Positions 1 to 10,912 of a DNA stretch of 64,000 bases are shown piece after piece (the first letter of the stretch is position 1; each line of letters opens with the position of its first letter). This DNA comes from Cristatella mucedo. Its lineage: Eukaryota > Bryozoa > Phylactolaemata > Cristatellidae. Below the pieces are notes generated by a model. It saw only the letters and a list, made by a program, of their open reading frames with translations. It was not told the origin of the DNA and made no database searches. Position numbers and translations under genes: made by a program. The stretch covers positions 5,812,001 through 5,876,000 of the forward strand of contig WPIO01000005.1 in assembly GCA_009760855.2 (NCBI GenBank). Reading direction: 5' to 3'.

Positions 1-760
1 TTTGCTGCAAAGGGAAATGCAATTGAATGGTGAGTAATATCATGCTTGATAAACAAACAACATGAATAACATGGTTAGGGGTGACATGCACAGGGTCAGC
101 ATGCAAATGTGGTTAGTGGCAGCATGCACAGTGTCAGCACGCATAAGAACATCAAGGACGAATCACAAGGACCCACTAAATGCTGTCCTAAATAGGTGTA
201 TTTTCGAGATCTTTTTAAATGTGGTCAAGTCAGGGGATGTTCTGACGCAAGTCGGGAGGGAGTTCCAGGCTTTGGAGCATACGAACTAGATGCACGGTCT
301 CCAAAGGATTTGAGGTTTGTACGAGGTATTGGTAGACTGTTGGATTCTGAAAAGCGGGTGGTACGATGCTTGGCCTGGTGGGGAAGTAGATCTGAGAGAT
401 AGGCTGGAGCCAAAGAATGAAGTGACCTAAAAGTGAGCGACAAAACCTTGAAGTCAATCCGTTGCTTGACTGGTAGCCAGTGCAGATCGGCGAGTAGTGG
501 TGTGACGTGGCAACTACAGACAAGCCTGGCTGCGTGAGCTTTGCACCAGCTGCAATCGCCTGATCACACATGCCGGTAAACCAGTAAGCAGTGAGTTGCA
601 GAAGTCGAGACGGGCTGTCACGAATGCATGGACCAACTTAGGCGTGGTATCCTTATCTAAACAAGCCCGAATTTTAGCAATGTTATGTAGCTGAAAGTAG
701 GTAGATTTGACTGTGGAGCTGATGTGGTCGTCTAACGAGAGGTCACTTGGATGTTGTAAT
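1..760 (-). mobile_element. LINE family A (L2-like), 3' half, cut by window edge
   Basis: Reading the minus strand gives the C-terminal part of a non-LTR reverse transcriptase, followed by its 3' UTR. Recognisable pieces include [14 protein letters not shown] and QLVQ (from about 640 down to 540) and later NPLETVHL-type text in a shifted frame. The ORF is broken by frameshifts. The 3' UTR (about 220-1) matches many other copies in the window, and its terminal tail would lie left of base 1. This is a dead copy in the intergenic or intronic DNA before the ERCC8 exon. Confidence 0.8.
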
Positions 761-1161
761 GTATTATTTGTCTTACGTGTAATAGGGAGCACAGGCTCCA
801 TATAATTGTTCATCCTAAACCTAAAACCAGGCAGGGGGTAGTAAGCATCTAACCGGTTCTCTGCTCTGTTTTGTGATTTCTTTGGTTTGACTGTTGGTTG
901 GATTCATAGTCTGTGCTGGTCAATGACTTGCCAGCAGTTAATTCACTGGCAGATACTGACTACAACTCCATGGACTGCATGTTGCATACTGATGCCTATG
1001 TGATGCTTAATTAATTAAACGTAGCTAAGCCTGACCTAAACGGTGCTTTATCATGTAACCTGCAGGTAGTGTATCATAATCGCGTCCAGTTGTTTATATT
1101 GAGGCCATGCGCAATCGAAGTGCTGTAACCAACTGTATTCATATTATATTATATTTAATAG

Positions 1162-1679
1162 TGAGTACTGCTCACAACGGACACATTTTGGGGATGGTGT
1201 TTACGGATGACGGCCACCATTTGCTGACTTATGGATCAGACAATCGCCTTAGATTGTGGGAAACTGCTACTGCCAAGAACACGCTGATGAATTATGGAAA
1301 AATTGCTAACTCTACAAAACAGTGTGTGAGATTATCCATATCATCTGGAACAAAGAGACCTGTGCTGTACATACCAAGCAACGACACGATACGTACTTAT
1401 GACGTTTTTGGAGGTAATCTGCTTCAGTCACTCACAGGTCACCTTGCCCGTGTAACCTGCTGTGTATACAGGTCCTGCGTGCAGGAAATTTACAGTAGCT
1501 CAGCTGACAGGAATCTTTTATTATGGACGCCAGATTTTGAATCTGAAAGTTGCCAGGCACTTGGCACACCTGCCCTCAGCCCGCGTTCACGTCCGGGACT
1601 CGGTGCACTTTCCTTCACCAGCCGCACGGCAGCAGTGGCCACGGATCGCTGGAGTAGCTCAAGTGACGATGATGGATGA
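1162..1679 (+). CDS. ERCC8: ERCC8 (CSA) WD-repeat protein, last coding exon (partial gene)
   Basis: ERCC8/CSA is the WD40 substrate receptor of the CUL4-DDB1 ubiquitin ligase in transcription-coupled nucleotide excision repair. The exon encodes 171 residues. It opens after an acceptor AG at 1160-1161 with 2 nt of a split codon, then STAHNGHILGMVFTDDGHHL. The last two WD blades follow: DNRLRLW closes the first, and SLTGHLARVTCCV through DRNLLLW forms the second. A loose Ser/Arg-rich linker comes next, and the protein ends in WSSSSDDDG, very like the vertebrate ERCC8 terminus. The stop is TGA at 1677-1679. The ORF stays open upstream to 1107, but the A/T-rich stretch before 1160 looks like an intron end. 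Earlier exons (blades 1-5) must lie left of the window. The gene is convergent with HPF1. Family identity is recognised from sequence; the exact start is inferred from the splice site. Confidence 0.88.
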
Positions 1680-2400
1680 CAGTGTGCACCTAATACATTG
1701 CAACGGCTCAATTCAGACAAAGGTTATGCAGATAATTTGCATATTTCCATGAGATCTTTAAATCAACATTTGTGTGCTATTCTATCAGCTTGTTGCGATC
1801 AGACTGTGATTCAAACTGTAGTGCTATTTATTTATGTGTTTTTGATATAAAGCCGTGTTTCCGGAACTAGTGGACTTGTTATCTTGACCCCCACACATGG
1901 AAAAATTATGACATTCTGGCATGTCTGCCTGCTTCATTTATAGTGTGTAGTGAAGCAAGTGCCGATCTCAAATAGGGTTTCGTGAACCCTGGAGCATCTC
2001 AGTGATGCCTTGGTAGGCTTGGTGCAAAATGTCAGCTACAGATAAAAATGTAGGATATCCTAAGGGGATGCAATAAAAGGTTGCAGGAACCCGGTGTAGG
2101 AACTATACTGAAACACCTCAGATCGCCAGCATCCATAGATTTTTTGCAGACATTGTACCTTCTGAATCGCATTCTGGAACATCCACTGTTAAGCTCAGCT
2201 ACCAGAATGGTACTGTTACAGTTTTTTTGGACCAAAGTGAACTATCGTTGTTAAAGCTAGTTCAGGTTGTTCACACGCTGAAATGTGGGCTCCCGTTAAC
2301 GAATTTTTCCTCAAGATCCCACGGCTAAGGGCTCTAAACTGTAACTGTCCGGTTCTGGCATCTGTAGTGTCACCAGATAAAATTCATCTAGATGCAAACA
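1680..2400. other. ERCC8 3' flank
   Basis: This holds the likely 3' UTR and flanking DNA of ERCC8. Apart from the candidate poly(A) signal I recognise nothing in it; short ORFs here have no family resemblance. Confidence 0.4.
2072..2077 (+). promoter_or_regulatory. Candidate poly(A) signal for ERCC8
   Basis: An AATAAA hexamer lies about 395 bases after the ERCC8 stop and is the first canonical hexamer I noticed downstream. Use as the real signal is an inference. Confidence 0.35.
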
Positions 2401-2404
2401 AACG

Positions 2405-2475
2405 GTGCACAATAATAATAATAGTTGATATAGCACCCCTCAGAGAACTCAATCTCTTTCTAGGCACTTTACAGC
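2405..2475 (-). mobile_element. LINE A / SINE2-type 3' tail fragment
   Basis: An AAT-rich run is followed by the reverse complement of the conserved tail (AGAGAACTCAATCTCTTTCTAGG). Only the tail is recognisable. Confidence 0.65.
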
Positions 2476-2479
2476 CCAC

Positions 2480-3556
2480 CCAGGCAGCAGGCTGGTCTGT
2501 CATCAATGTAGCGACCCTGTATAACACTTCTCTCCGGCCAGCAATGTCTCCCCATCCAACAACTCATCGACTTCAAGGTTCACTTAGCACATGTAGCTAT
2601 TTTAATCTATTTTAGGCATATATGATAAGGACAGCACTTTCCTACCTAAAGAAAAACTATTTAAATGTCACCCAGTTCATCATCATTATCCATCTTAATT
2701 CATTAACCACCCCAAAACATAGCAAGGACGATAGTGTGCATGATCATTCGGGACTATTTCCCACTTGAAGGAGGCTGTGGAAAGGCTCCGCACCATAAGA
2801 AATTCTCCGACAATCGACAGAAATCGACAAGTTACAGGTTTAAAGAACCAGCTGACAAATAACAGTTGTCAGAACTGGCACTGGAGTCTGCACCTGACAG
2901 GAAATAACAAGTCAGTTGCAATTGACCTGCAATTCGATTACCTTGTCTTATAACTCAAGAGTAATACAGCAACATCCCAAACTGTTCTTTATCTTACTGC
3001 ACATTCAATGCTCATGCTTGCATATGACTGCAGCTGTCTGTTTTAATCAAACTGACTGAATCAAATGAAAGAATTTGGTGGCTATACTTATACATAGTGA
3101 CATAATTCCAAGTGTATCTTACCAAAAAATTTGTGTCATCTTTGGACAGCCCTAACATCTACATATCCATTAACGGCTAACACATAGAGCCAAATCTGTT
3201 GTCCACAGGCCTAACCTATAAGCGACACCTAACAAGCATTATTTGGTAATTGCTACAGCAGTAAACTTTTGCCACAGCTAAATCTGGGTCAACAAGTTCA
3301 GCTTATTGGACCTTAAAAATATCCTATATTCGAGAGAGTTGTGGCAAAGTGCATGGTCACAGCACAAATACATATTGCTAGCTGGATACAATGTCAATGA
3401 ATGTCAGTTTGCACAGAAACTGCATTAAGAAAGGACATCTGGTCACAAAACAGATAGGTTCAAAGCTAATGACATTCACGAAATACCTACTAGTAAATGT
3501 CGGCTCTCCAGAGGATAAAGCCATGATCTCTGCAGCCATTGTCTTGCCTAACGATG
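2480..3556. other. ERCC8-HPF1 intergenic DNA
   Basis: Between the two convergent genes I see no further gene. An ATTAAA on the minus strand (3042-3047) could serve as the HPF1 poly(A) signal, but the support is weak. No long A or T tract marks the end of the HPF1 ORF. Confidence 0.35.
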
Positions 3557-4636
3557 TTAGCCTTCAGGAAACAGTGACGACTTCCTGTTCTCCAAGTGAG
3601 CTTCGATGATCTGAGCAAAGAGAGTACGGCCGAGAAGCTGGTATGCTACGGGAAGCAGATTCTTGATGAATGAGTGTAATGCAGACCCCCCATAGCAAAA
3701 CAGATCCAAGCCCAGCTCTAGACCCTCACCATAATCGCACTCGTCATTGGCGAACTGCACATAGGTAATGAGCTCCTGTAATTGGTCCATGGCTACATTC
3801 CTGCTCTTCTCATCGCCCTCCGTTATCTCTTTGAATATCCGCTTCAGTCCTTGAGGGCTCTCGGGTATCGGCCGATAACCGACACCATCTTTTGTAACTG
3901 GAACAACTATTCCGGCACCGTGAAAGCACCTGCTCACAGTGACTTTTTCACGTGCCTTTATCGAGGGTGTTGCTTTCGACAACGAAACACCAAGCGTATT
4001 GGCCTTTTCAGTTAATAGAGTCTGAGTCCTTAGCAAATCCGACATGAGGCGAGTGTGCTTATCTCCTTTAAGCTTTGCTGACAGAGTGGAGACTGCTGCT
4101 GCAAACAGATTATCTCCCAAAACTGTCAGATTGCAACTAATGGTCGCCTCGTTCGACGCTACGAAAGCAGGCATGGCACATGGCTCATCTCGGAAATATC
4201 CTACATGGTACTGTGTACTCCTGTCACCCACAATCACTGTTTGGAACTCGGGAGGGTCGAAGTAGAACCTCCAGAGTGTGGTGAAGTTGATAGGCTTAGC
4301 ATCAGAACCGCCAGCTGCACTGCCATTGGAACTTGCACGAGAGAGTTTGTATTCTTCATGAAGTATTTCAAAAGGGCCAACCAGGAGCAGGCCACTGCAG
4401 CCGAGAGCATTCAGCGGATCTTCAGGCAGAATATCACAACAAGCACACCAAAAATGATAAAAATCCTCTGGCATGCCCAAACAATAGGCTTGCTTGATTC
4501 GTTCTCTAGCTGCATTTATGTATGGTAGCTCCACCGGTTCTAGCTGCTTTGGCATTGACTCAAATCCGGCTTTTGCTCTCTTTCTGTCAGGCTCAGGGCC
4601 TATCAGTCGTTTTTGTAGCTTTTTCCTAGGTGGCAT
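3557..4636 (-). CDS. HPF1: HPF1, histone PARylation factor 1 (intronless)
   Basis: HPF1 (C4orf27) binds PARP1/PARP2 in the nucleus and completes their active site, so that ADP-ribose is placed on serines of histones and other proteins after DNA damage. This is a complete ORF of 359 residues, close to the roughly 346 of the human protein. The basic N-terminus, MPPRKKLQKRLIGPEPDRKR, looks like a nuclear localisation signal. Family hallmarks follow: LVGPFEIL, TLWRFYFDPPEFQTV, YHVGYFRDEP, FHGAGIVVPV and finally YVQFANDECDYGEGLELGLD. The Asp-Glu pair of NDECDYG falls at about residues 298-299 and corresponds to the human catalytic Asp283/Glu284. The start is the first ATG of the frame and sits just before the basic tail. 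The stop is TAA at 3557-3559. It is striking that the ORF has no introns, since vertebrate HPF1 has several. It may be a retrocopy that stayed intact, or the native gene after intron loss. Confidence 0.93.
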   Translation of the reverse strand: MPPRKKLQKRLIGPEPDRKRAKAGFESMPKQLEPVELPYINAARERIKQAYCLGMPEDFYHFWCACCDILPEDPLNALGCSGLLLVGPFEILHEEYKLSRASSNGSAAGGSDAKPINFTTLWRFYFDPPEFQTVIVGDRSTQYHVGYFRDEPCAMPAFVASNEATISCNLTVLGDNLFAAAVSTLSAKLKGDKHTRLMSDLLRTQTLLTEKANTLGVSLSKATPSIKAREKVTVSRCFHGAGIVVPVTKDGVGYRPIPESPQGLKRIFKEITEGDEKSRNVAMDQLQELITYVQFANDECDYGEGLELGLDLFCYGGSALHSFIKNLLPVAYQLLGRTLFAQIIEAHLENRKSSLFPEG

Positions 4637-4734
4637 TCTTCAAATAGCTAAAACAAAAAGGGGATCGCAAAAACCAATGTAGTGCCGTTTTTGAGAATTC
4701 GCACGCTGCCTAATAATATTGACTACGGCAAGCT

Positions 4735-4915
4735 TCTGAAGCCAGCACCGGCTAGCACTGTCATGGAAGCATGCAGCCCAAGAACAGGTGCAAGTAGTCA
4801 GCACCAGCACAAATGGAGAAAAGAGGGCTGCCTTATGAATAAATACTATAGCAACCATCATTTAGAAGGCCACATGCGATCTACACAAGGGATTACACAC
4901 GCACAGCAAAGATAA
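4735..4915. repeat. Diverged ~180-bp duplicate upstream of HPF1, copy 1
   Basis: This stretch resembles 5602-5785. Shared blocks in the same order include AAGCCAGCA, a CAGCCCAA block, GGCACAAG/CAGCACAAATGGAG and GAAGGCCACAT. It starts about 100 bases upstream of the HPF1 ATG and may carry part of its promoter. The relationship is seen by eye only. Confidence 0.55.
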
Positions 4916-4919
4916 AGGC

Positions 4920-5600
4920 AGCAGTATAACTCTTTATGAAGCTTTAAGTACTCCGGCTTCACGTAAAACGATAGCACGAATAAAGAGTAAATGCAAATTT
5001 CCTAAAAAATTAAGATGTGTATGACATAGCACACTGTATATGCGGCTGGTCGACTGGGCCCTAAAATAAAACCATTTCGCGATAACGGTTTCCTCATATT
5101 TTTTACCATAGGTGTTATTACAATGAATATTGACAATTAACTTCCATCACTACCGGTTCTCCTGTTTGCACCAACGGCGTTTATTAACTCATTAGGGTAT
5201 CTTTGAAGTACCACTCGGTGCTCTCCAGACGGTGACATGCCCCTGACAAAGCTCTCCAGACCTTGGCTTCTTCAGATACAGATCGATATCTTGATACGAA
5301 CATTTTTTTTCTACGTAATGGTAACAATTGAGGATTAAGCTCACAGCTAATGCAAACCCTACCACTAGGCATTAGTCAGATGATTTGACGACATGTAAAA
5401 CCGCAATCTTGAAGAGTACCAGAAACAAAAACGTAAGCAAATATAGGCAACGGATGTAAGCGTTCACCGATATCATCACATCTGCTCCTCGAGCTCACGC
5501 AGAGAAATCCATCCTAAGAGCAAGCATTTAAATGGGCAACCACAAACATAACTAATGTCGTGCTGCTATCGAGCATAAAAACACGGATGCCAGCCAATTC
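4920..5600. other. Unassigned DNA upstream of HPF1
   Basis: No gene or known repeat recognised. The ORFs here are short and show no family features. Confidence 0.35.
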
Positions 5601-5601
5601 C

Positions 5602-5785
5602 GCAAGCCAGCAACGGTTAGCACAACCATTTCAGCCCAACAGCAGGCGTAAGCAGTTGGCACAAGTACAAATGGAGGACAAACGCCTACGCTACAGAAAC
5701 ATGTAACGGCCATCGAAAGGCATCTCGAAGGCCACATTCGAGCTAAGGGGAGCGCACGAACAGCAACGAGAAAGCCTTTACGCAT
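5602..5785. repeat. Diverged ~180-bp duplicate upstream of HPF1, copy 2
   Basis: Partner of 4735-4915, about 870 bases further out, with the same blocks in the same order and orientation. It could be a local duplication or two copies of a dispersed repeat. Confidence 0.55.
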
Positions 5786-6179
5786 TAGGTCAAAGAATGC
5801 TGGAATCAAACTACCCCTTTGAAGGACACAACTACTTCAGTGAACGCGGACGCAGCGTAATTCGATACCCAGCAGCTTATGAAGCTTGGAACAGCGATTA
5901 CCGTCTTCTTTCACCACCATAGCGCATGCGTGCTCAAAAGGAAGCGACTCCCGCCACAACTAACTAACGAGACTTCTCGCGTTTTTTCGAGATTTGGGTT
6001 GGCCTACATAGATGTAACTTTTGGTAGAACTCTCCTGGAACCGACGTTAAAAGTCATCCTCAACTCAAGTCGTGTTATCCAGCTCGGTATGATTCTATGG
6101 CGTATTGGCCGCGAAAAAGCTCAGAGCCTGAGGGCAGCTAGTTTGATGATTGTATTTGAAGTGATTTTTCTGAATTTGT

Positions 6180-6780
6180 AGCGGCAGGACCGTGGAAAGT
6201 GGCCGGTACTCTCAGGAATCCAGAGGCAGCTAGCTAAGGAAGCGCCGCCGGCCAAAATCCTACACTACGACAAAAATCCGACCAAGCTCCTACAGCCAGC
6301 CGGCGGGCCCCTAGCGCCGGGGTTGACCCCTCACCGGCCGGCACACCACCCGTGCCAGGGGCTGCCTCGGGTCGTAGAACAATCCACTCAACTCTTCCCC
6401 GCCCAGACGTCACCTTATCGCCCGCGTCCCAGCGCCATTCGGTGGGTCTGCCGGCCCTCGCCCCGTTGCCAGCTGGCCCGGCCCGGCCCTGCCCCGCTGC
6501 GCCAGCCACCCGGCAGATAGGTTCTTCCCCGTCGTAGACCAGCCGCACCACCCACTCGCAACGCCAACTGATCTGCCAGACCGACAGGCCACTCGCCTCT
6601 TCTGCCGCCGCAGACTGGCCGATCCTTGCATCCAAGTCTAAACGGAGGGGGCTAAAGCCGCCTCCACACGCCCGGTTGTAGGGGCGCTGCTGGGCTACCG
6701 CGACTGATAACTACAGCCGTTCACCCCGGCTGCACCAACTAAAATTACAACCGTTCAGGCCCCCCTCGCCAAACGTGTTA
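6180..6780. other. GC- and CpG-rich island
   Basis: Base composition changes sharply here. The stretch is clearly over 60% G+C by eye and rich in CG, CCGGCC and GCCGCC, while most of the window is A/T-rich. It contains overlapping open frames on both strands, but none resembles a protein family, so I take those as a result of composition. It runs directly into a CpG-rich SINE1 copy. It may be an unmethylated regulatory island, or a recent insertion whose CpGs have not decayed. Confidence 0.5.
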
Positions 6781-6786
6781 AAAATG

Positions 6787-6965
6787 TTGGCTGATTTAAC
6801 AGCCTCATTGTTATAGCGGCAGGAAAGCCTCGACGGCTATCGCCGCCGCTAGCAGTGGGCAATATAGGATCGCCCGCTGCACGACTCGAACCTTCGACCT
6901 GGGTTGTCAATAGCGTGCACCGCACCTCCTGCTCGTGCGTACCCCTTAGCCCCGCCTTGGAGGTA
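6787..6965 (-). mobile_element. SINE1 (tRNA-derived), CpG-rich copy
   Basis: It matches the SINE1 pattern: GATTTAACAGCCTC, the tandem CGGCTATCGCCGCCGC block, GGATCGCCC, and a minus-strand tRNA-like head with a degenerate B box (GACTCGAACCTT read on +). Unlike the other copies it keeps many CpGs, like the adjacent island. Confidence 0.72.
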
Positions 6966-7489
6966 GCCCGATTTACCTGTCCCCAGGCATGACCTGCGGG
7001 ATGTTCTGTTCTATAAGAGGGTGTTATGTTCCATAAGGGGCTGCGGCCTTCGGTGATTAGACTGAGGGGTGTTTCTCCAGAGATTCGTTTTTTCTTAGAA
7101 AAGGACAGTAGGCGGCGCTTGAGTCAGGGTCGATGATTGAAGCGTGTTTTCATAGGTGTTATGATTACTGCGAAGCGAAAGGAGACAACCGCGTCTGCAG
7201 AGTTGCAGTGCGGCAGCGACTTCTTTTTCGATTGGTCTAAAAGCGCCGCTCGGCAGGTCAGGCGCTGCGATTTGGGTCAGGGCGTGGGCGTGGCATTCTC
7301 CTGTAGACCGGCGACGGGTTGCGCCTCGTCAGCGGAGTTACAGCCTTTCCTAAAGTGCATAATGACAATTTTCAGAGGAATAAGATAGCCTTCCTAGGTG
7401 AAGCCGTTTATCGAGACGGAGGCTAGCAGTTTTTGGGTGGGGTTAATGCAATCGGATATTCAGGCTTTCTAAAATCGGGTATTGTCAGT

Positions 7490-7715
7490 GTATCGAAGCT
7501 TGGGCGAAAGCCTCAAGTGCTTTACAGACTCAGCCATGCTTCTCACTTTCTCTTTGTTGCGTGAAATGAGGTCTTTGGCCGCAGAATGAGTACCGAAAGC
7601 CTCTCAGGCTTTCAGTGTGCCATACAAAACTCTCCAGCGTAACATCCGAACAATCTGTGTGACTTTGTGGAATTACAGACGCAGATACATGCGAGTTACA
7701 GACGCAGATACATTA
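7490..7715 (+). mobile_element. LINE family B 3' end
   Basis: Shared family B text runs through TCTCACTTTCTCTTTGTTGC, ACCGAAAGCCT, AAAACTCTCC and GGAATTACAGACG. The terminal block GAGTTACAGACGCAGATACA occurs twice in tandem at the end (about 7670-7710). Confidence 0.75.
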
Positions 7716-7959
7716 CAAAGCTGAGACGGCTTCCAGAAAAGACATTTCATTTAAAAAGAAGCTATAAGGTTTTCACAGGAAAGAGACCAGTGGGCTTGCC
7801 GGCTAGTGCTCGAGCGACGCAAAGCTCCACAGTCTATCTCCTGAGAGGACCGCCAGGGCATAGGTGGTTGATTAAAAGGCATTTAGTGCGGCAACTTTCA
7901 GAGTTTTAGTCCCAAGCCGGTCTTTTGAGGTGATAGATACTCCGGTTAAGGAATTGCCG

Positions 7960-8884
7960 TAAAATTAATCTCTTTCTAGGATTAGGATTCATCTTTTTTA
8001 ATTTAATCTTTTCCTATGAATCGAATGGTTAATAGTAGCATGCTCAATGTCAACAAGCAGTCCGGAATTAGTTCCATCCTTTGGGAGCATACGAGCTAAA
8101 GACACGGTCTCTAACTTCGTACGAGGTGTAGCCAAACGTTTAGATTCACAAAAGCAGGTGGTACAATGCCTAGTCTGGTGCGGGAGTAGATCTGATAGAT
8201 AGACTGAAGCCACAGAATGAGAGGACCTAATAGTGAGTGTCAGAACCTTGAAGTCGATTACTTCGGCCAACAATTCGATTGACTGGGAGCCAGTGCTGGT
8301 CGACGAGAAGTGGTGTGATGTGGGAACTGCGATGCTCATGACAGACTGGCCTAGCTGCAGAGTTTTGCACCAAATGTAAGCGCCTGAGTGCACAGGCCGG
8401 TAGACCAGCGAGCAGTGAGTTACAGAAGTCGAGACGGGATGTCACAAATCAACGGACTAATGTGTACGTAGTATCCCTGTCCAAGTAGGACCACATTTTT
8501 GCCATATAGCGTAGCTGAAAGTAGGCAGACTTGACTGTGGAGCTGATATGGTCGTCTGGCAAAACGTCACTTTAGAACAGGACACCTAGATTTCGGGCAG
8601 CTGCAGCAGGAGATTCTGGTGGAGCCAATTTTGAGCGTTAGGTTTTCTAATTTTTGAATCATACTTGGTTTTCCCATAACTAGTCAGTTGGTTTTAATCG
8701 TCATTCAAGTTCAGAAAGTTCGCTGTCATCCATTTGCGGATGCCAGCAATACATGCGGCAAGGAAGTCGAGAGAACTCGACACGCTGGGCGGCTGGGAGG
8801 GATCAAAGCAAAGGTACAACCGAGTGTCATCTCCATTGAAGTGGAAGCCTAGATTGTGCCTGGCAATCGCGTCGGCATACGAGT
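7960..8884 (-). mobile_element. LINE family A, 5'-truncated and decayed
   Basis: Read on minus, this runs from the reverse-transcriptase palm through the C-terminus to the 3' tail. The palm is recognisable as HNLGFHF followed by GDDTRLYLCF. The usual YADD has lost its first two residues, so this copy cannot be active. The thumb and C-terminal text ([14 protein letters not shown]) follows in broken frames. Confidence 0.8.
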
Positions 8885-8887
8885 CCT

Positions 8888-9310
8888 ACCACAGTGTATT
8901 GTAAAGTGAGCGGGAGTTACGCATGAGAGTTTTTAGCTGCCTACTCAAAAGCCAAAGCGGTTTTCGGTGCACGTGTGGTGTCCAACAGACTCCATATAAA
9001 GCAACAAAGAGAAAAGTGAGAAGCATTGTTAAGTTAAGAGGGCAGCTGCGGAAATGGATAACACGGAAGTAGCCGCTCACGACGACTAGAAAGGTTATGC
9101 CACAGTCGGCAGCAGGACAGGTATCGTTGCGTAAGAGTTGTGGTTGTGAGTTCCACACTACAGGACCCGCAGAGCTAAAGCTTCTGTCGCCGACAGACTG
9201 TAAGCGAAGGAACGGCTAATTTATTTCCCGTAAAGGACGTGAGGGCACGAGGAGGCTGACGCCGGTACGACCGGCGAGAAGCGCTCGGGTATGCTAACAT
9301 TAAGCCTGTG
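8888..9310 (-). mobile_element. LINE family B fragment
   Basis: Family B in reverse: CCAACAGACTCCATATAAAGCAACAAAGAGAAAAGTGAGAAG-type text (compare 55220-55270), then a CGGCAGCAGGACAG block and GGCACGAGGAGGCTGA. It abuts the LINE A copy at 8884. Confidence 0.72.
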
Positions 9311-10320
9311 TAGTACGCGCCCGCGGTTTCTGGTTGTAATTAGCCAAGCACCTTGGCGCTAACGTTCATGCCTCACATCTGGCCAATAGTTAAGCCATTG
9401 ACGCAGCGCCACGTCAGGAGACTAATGCTGTTATATTTCGTGTCGTCTGCAACGATTGATCGAGCTCACACATATGTGCCCGTTGAGAGTAATAAAAGAG
9501 TCTCGCTTACCTCGCATGTTCGCCCGCTGTGTCGACGTAAGACTCCCACAAGAACTCCCGCCGCCGCCGAAGATACTGTTATACAACACCAGGTCCTTCC
9601 CGGTTATTCTTGCACTGATACGTAGTGATACCTCGCGGTATATCTATCGAGCCTCTATCTCCAACGGCACCATGTACCCTGCGAAGCCTTCTAGAATGGT
9701 TGCCATAATTCCCGGGATATCAGGCTTAAAGTTTAGAACTGGAAAGTTGGAAACTATTTACGCTGCGTCTATAGTGCTCGTCGACGTCGTGGTCACTATG
9801 GTTCTCCGGATGAAGCAACCACTTTTTTCTTCTGGGGATTACTTTCCTAAAGCAGTTACATACGTAACTCTTTCTTAAGCAGGCTCAAGGACAATCGCCT
9901 TTGGCTCCCTGCTATAAGCTCTTCAAATACGCGCGTGAATTTCTTTTTAGTCGAATAGGGCTTCAGAGTGACGCCTTCGCAGCAGGTTCAAAACTTGGCT
10001 TAAGCCAATAAACTGTGCAGAATTGCTAAAATAACAATATCAACTACAATAAAAAGCTTTAAGAGCGCCTATCTTTTCTTAAAAGATTTCGAAAAGCCTT
10101 AGATCTGGTCACGCTTCTCACTATCGAGGTTTAGTTGGCACGTGAAAATCCTGTTTAAGCCCTTGCTCCCAAGAGTAGCGTAAACAGTCTGGTTAGCAAA
10201 TCTGATGTAGTTCAAGTTCAAAGCATAAGCACTCCTTAAGCTATCATCGCCGGCATTAACATTACCATTTTAGCTGGCTCATGTTAGATCTTTTCAGAGC
10301 ATTACAGAGCCTTGCATTAT
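9311..10320. other. Unassigned intergenic DNA
   Basis: No recognised gene. An open frame of 140 codons on + (9456-9878) has no family resemblance and overlaps another open frame. I do not call it. Confidence 0.35.
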
Positions 10321-10326
10321 ATATAC

Positions 10327-10327
<1 letters not shown>

Positions 10328-10393
<66 letters not shown>
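10328..10393. repeat. (TA)n-(GT)n microsatellite
   Basis: About 49 bases of alternating TA run into about 15 bases of GT. Confidence 0.95.
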
Positions 10394-10394
<1 letters not shown>

Positions 10395-10912
10395 CACAGA
10401 GTTCTTGTCAGGCCAATTGCGCACGGCTGTAAAACAGAGCTCGAAATGAAATTGGCCAGCGTTACACTGCTCTTTAGGAATCGTTGACAAGAGCAAGCCA
10501 TGTCTTAAAGGACATCATAAAAGTACTTCCACAGGGCAAGGAAATAGTACATCTCTAGTAATTGCTGGTCTTGAAACACACTAACGCGAGCAAGTCTTGA
10601 TATGGGAGCACTTTCGAGTACATTTCATCCAAAAACTGCACAAAAAAAACGTAAAAACTTTCATGAAATGCTTGCACGTCTTTGGAAGCTGTTGCTTATT
10701 CGAGTATTAAAGACTCAACAGGCGATGTGGCGAGTCACTGCAGCTTGATACACTCAACACCGTGTTTTTAAGAAAATTGATGCATTTTTAATTCAGATTT
10801 CTCTACAAGACTTAAGCTTATTGAAAAAGGCTGTTCCTTATTAAGGCACACCATTCGGAGGAAATAGTCTGGTGTCATGCGAGAACATCTTGAAGGGGCT
10901 TGCTGCTGTATA

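Noticed and set aside
1107-1161. ERCC8 exon extended upstream to the ATG at 1107
   Set aside because: These codons are A/T-rich, do not match the WD protein, and precede a plausible acceptor AG at 1160-1161.
6234-6635. 133-codon minus frame in the CpG-rich island
   Set aside because: High G+C lowers stop frequency; several frames on both strands are open at once.
9353-9625. Second 90-codon plus frame overlapping the 140-codon one
   Set aside because: No recognisable domain; mutual overlap argues against both.
9456-9878. 140-codon plus frame
   Set aside because: No family resemblance, no splice or promoter support, and a competing frame overlaps it.
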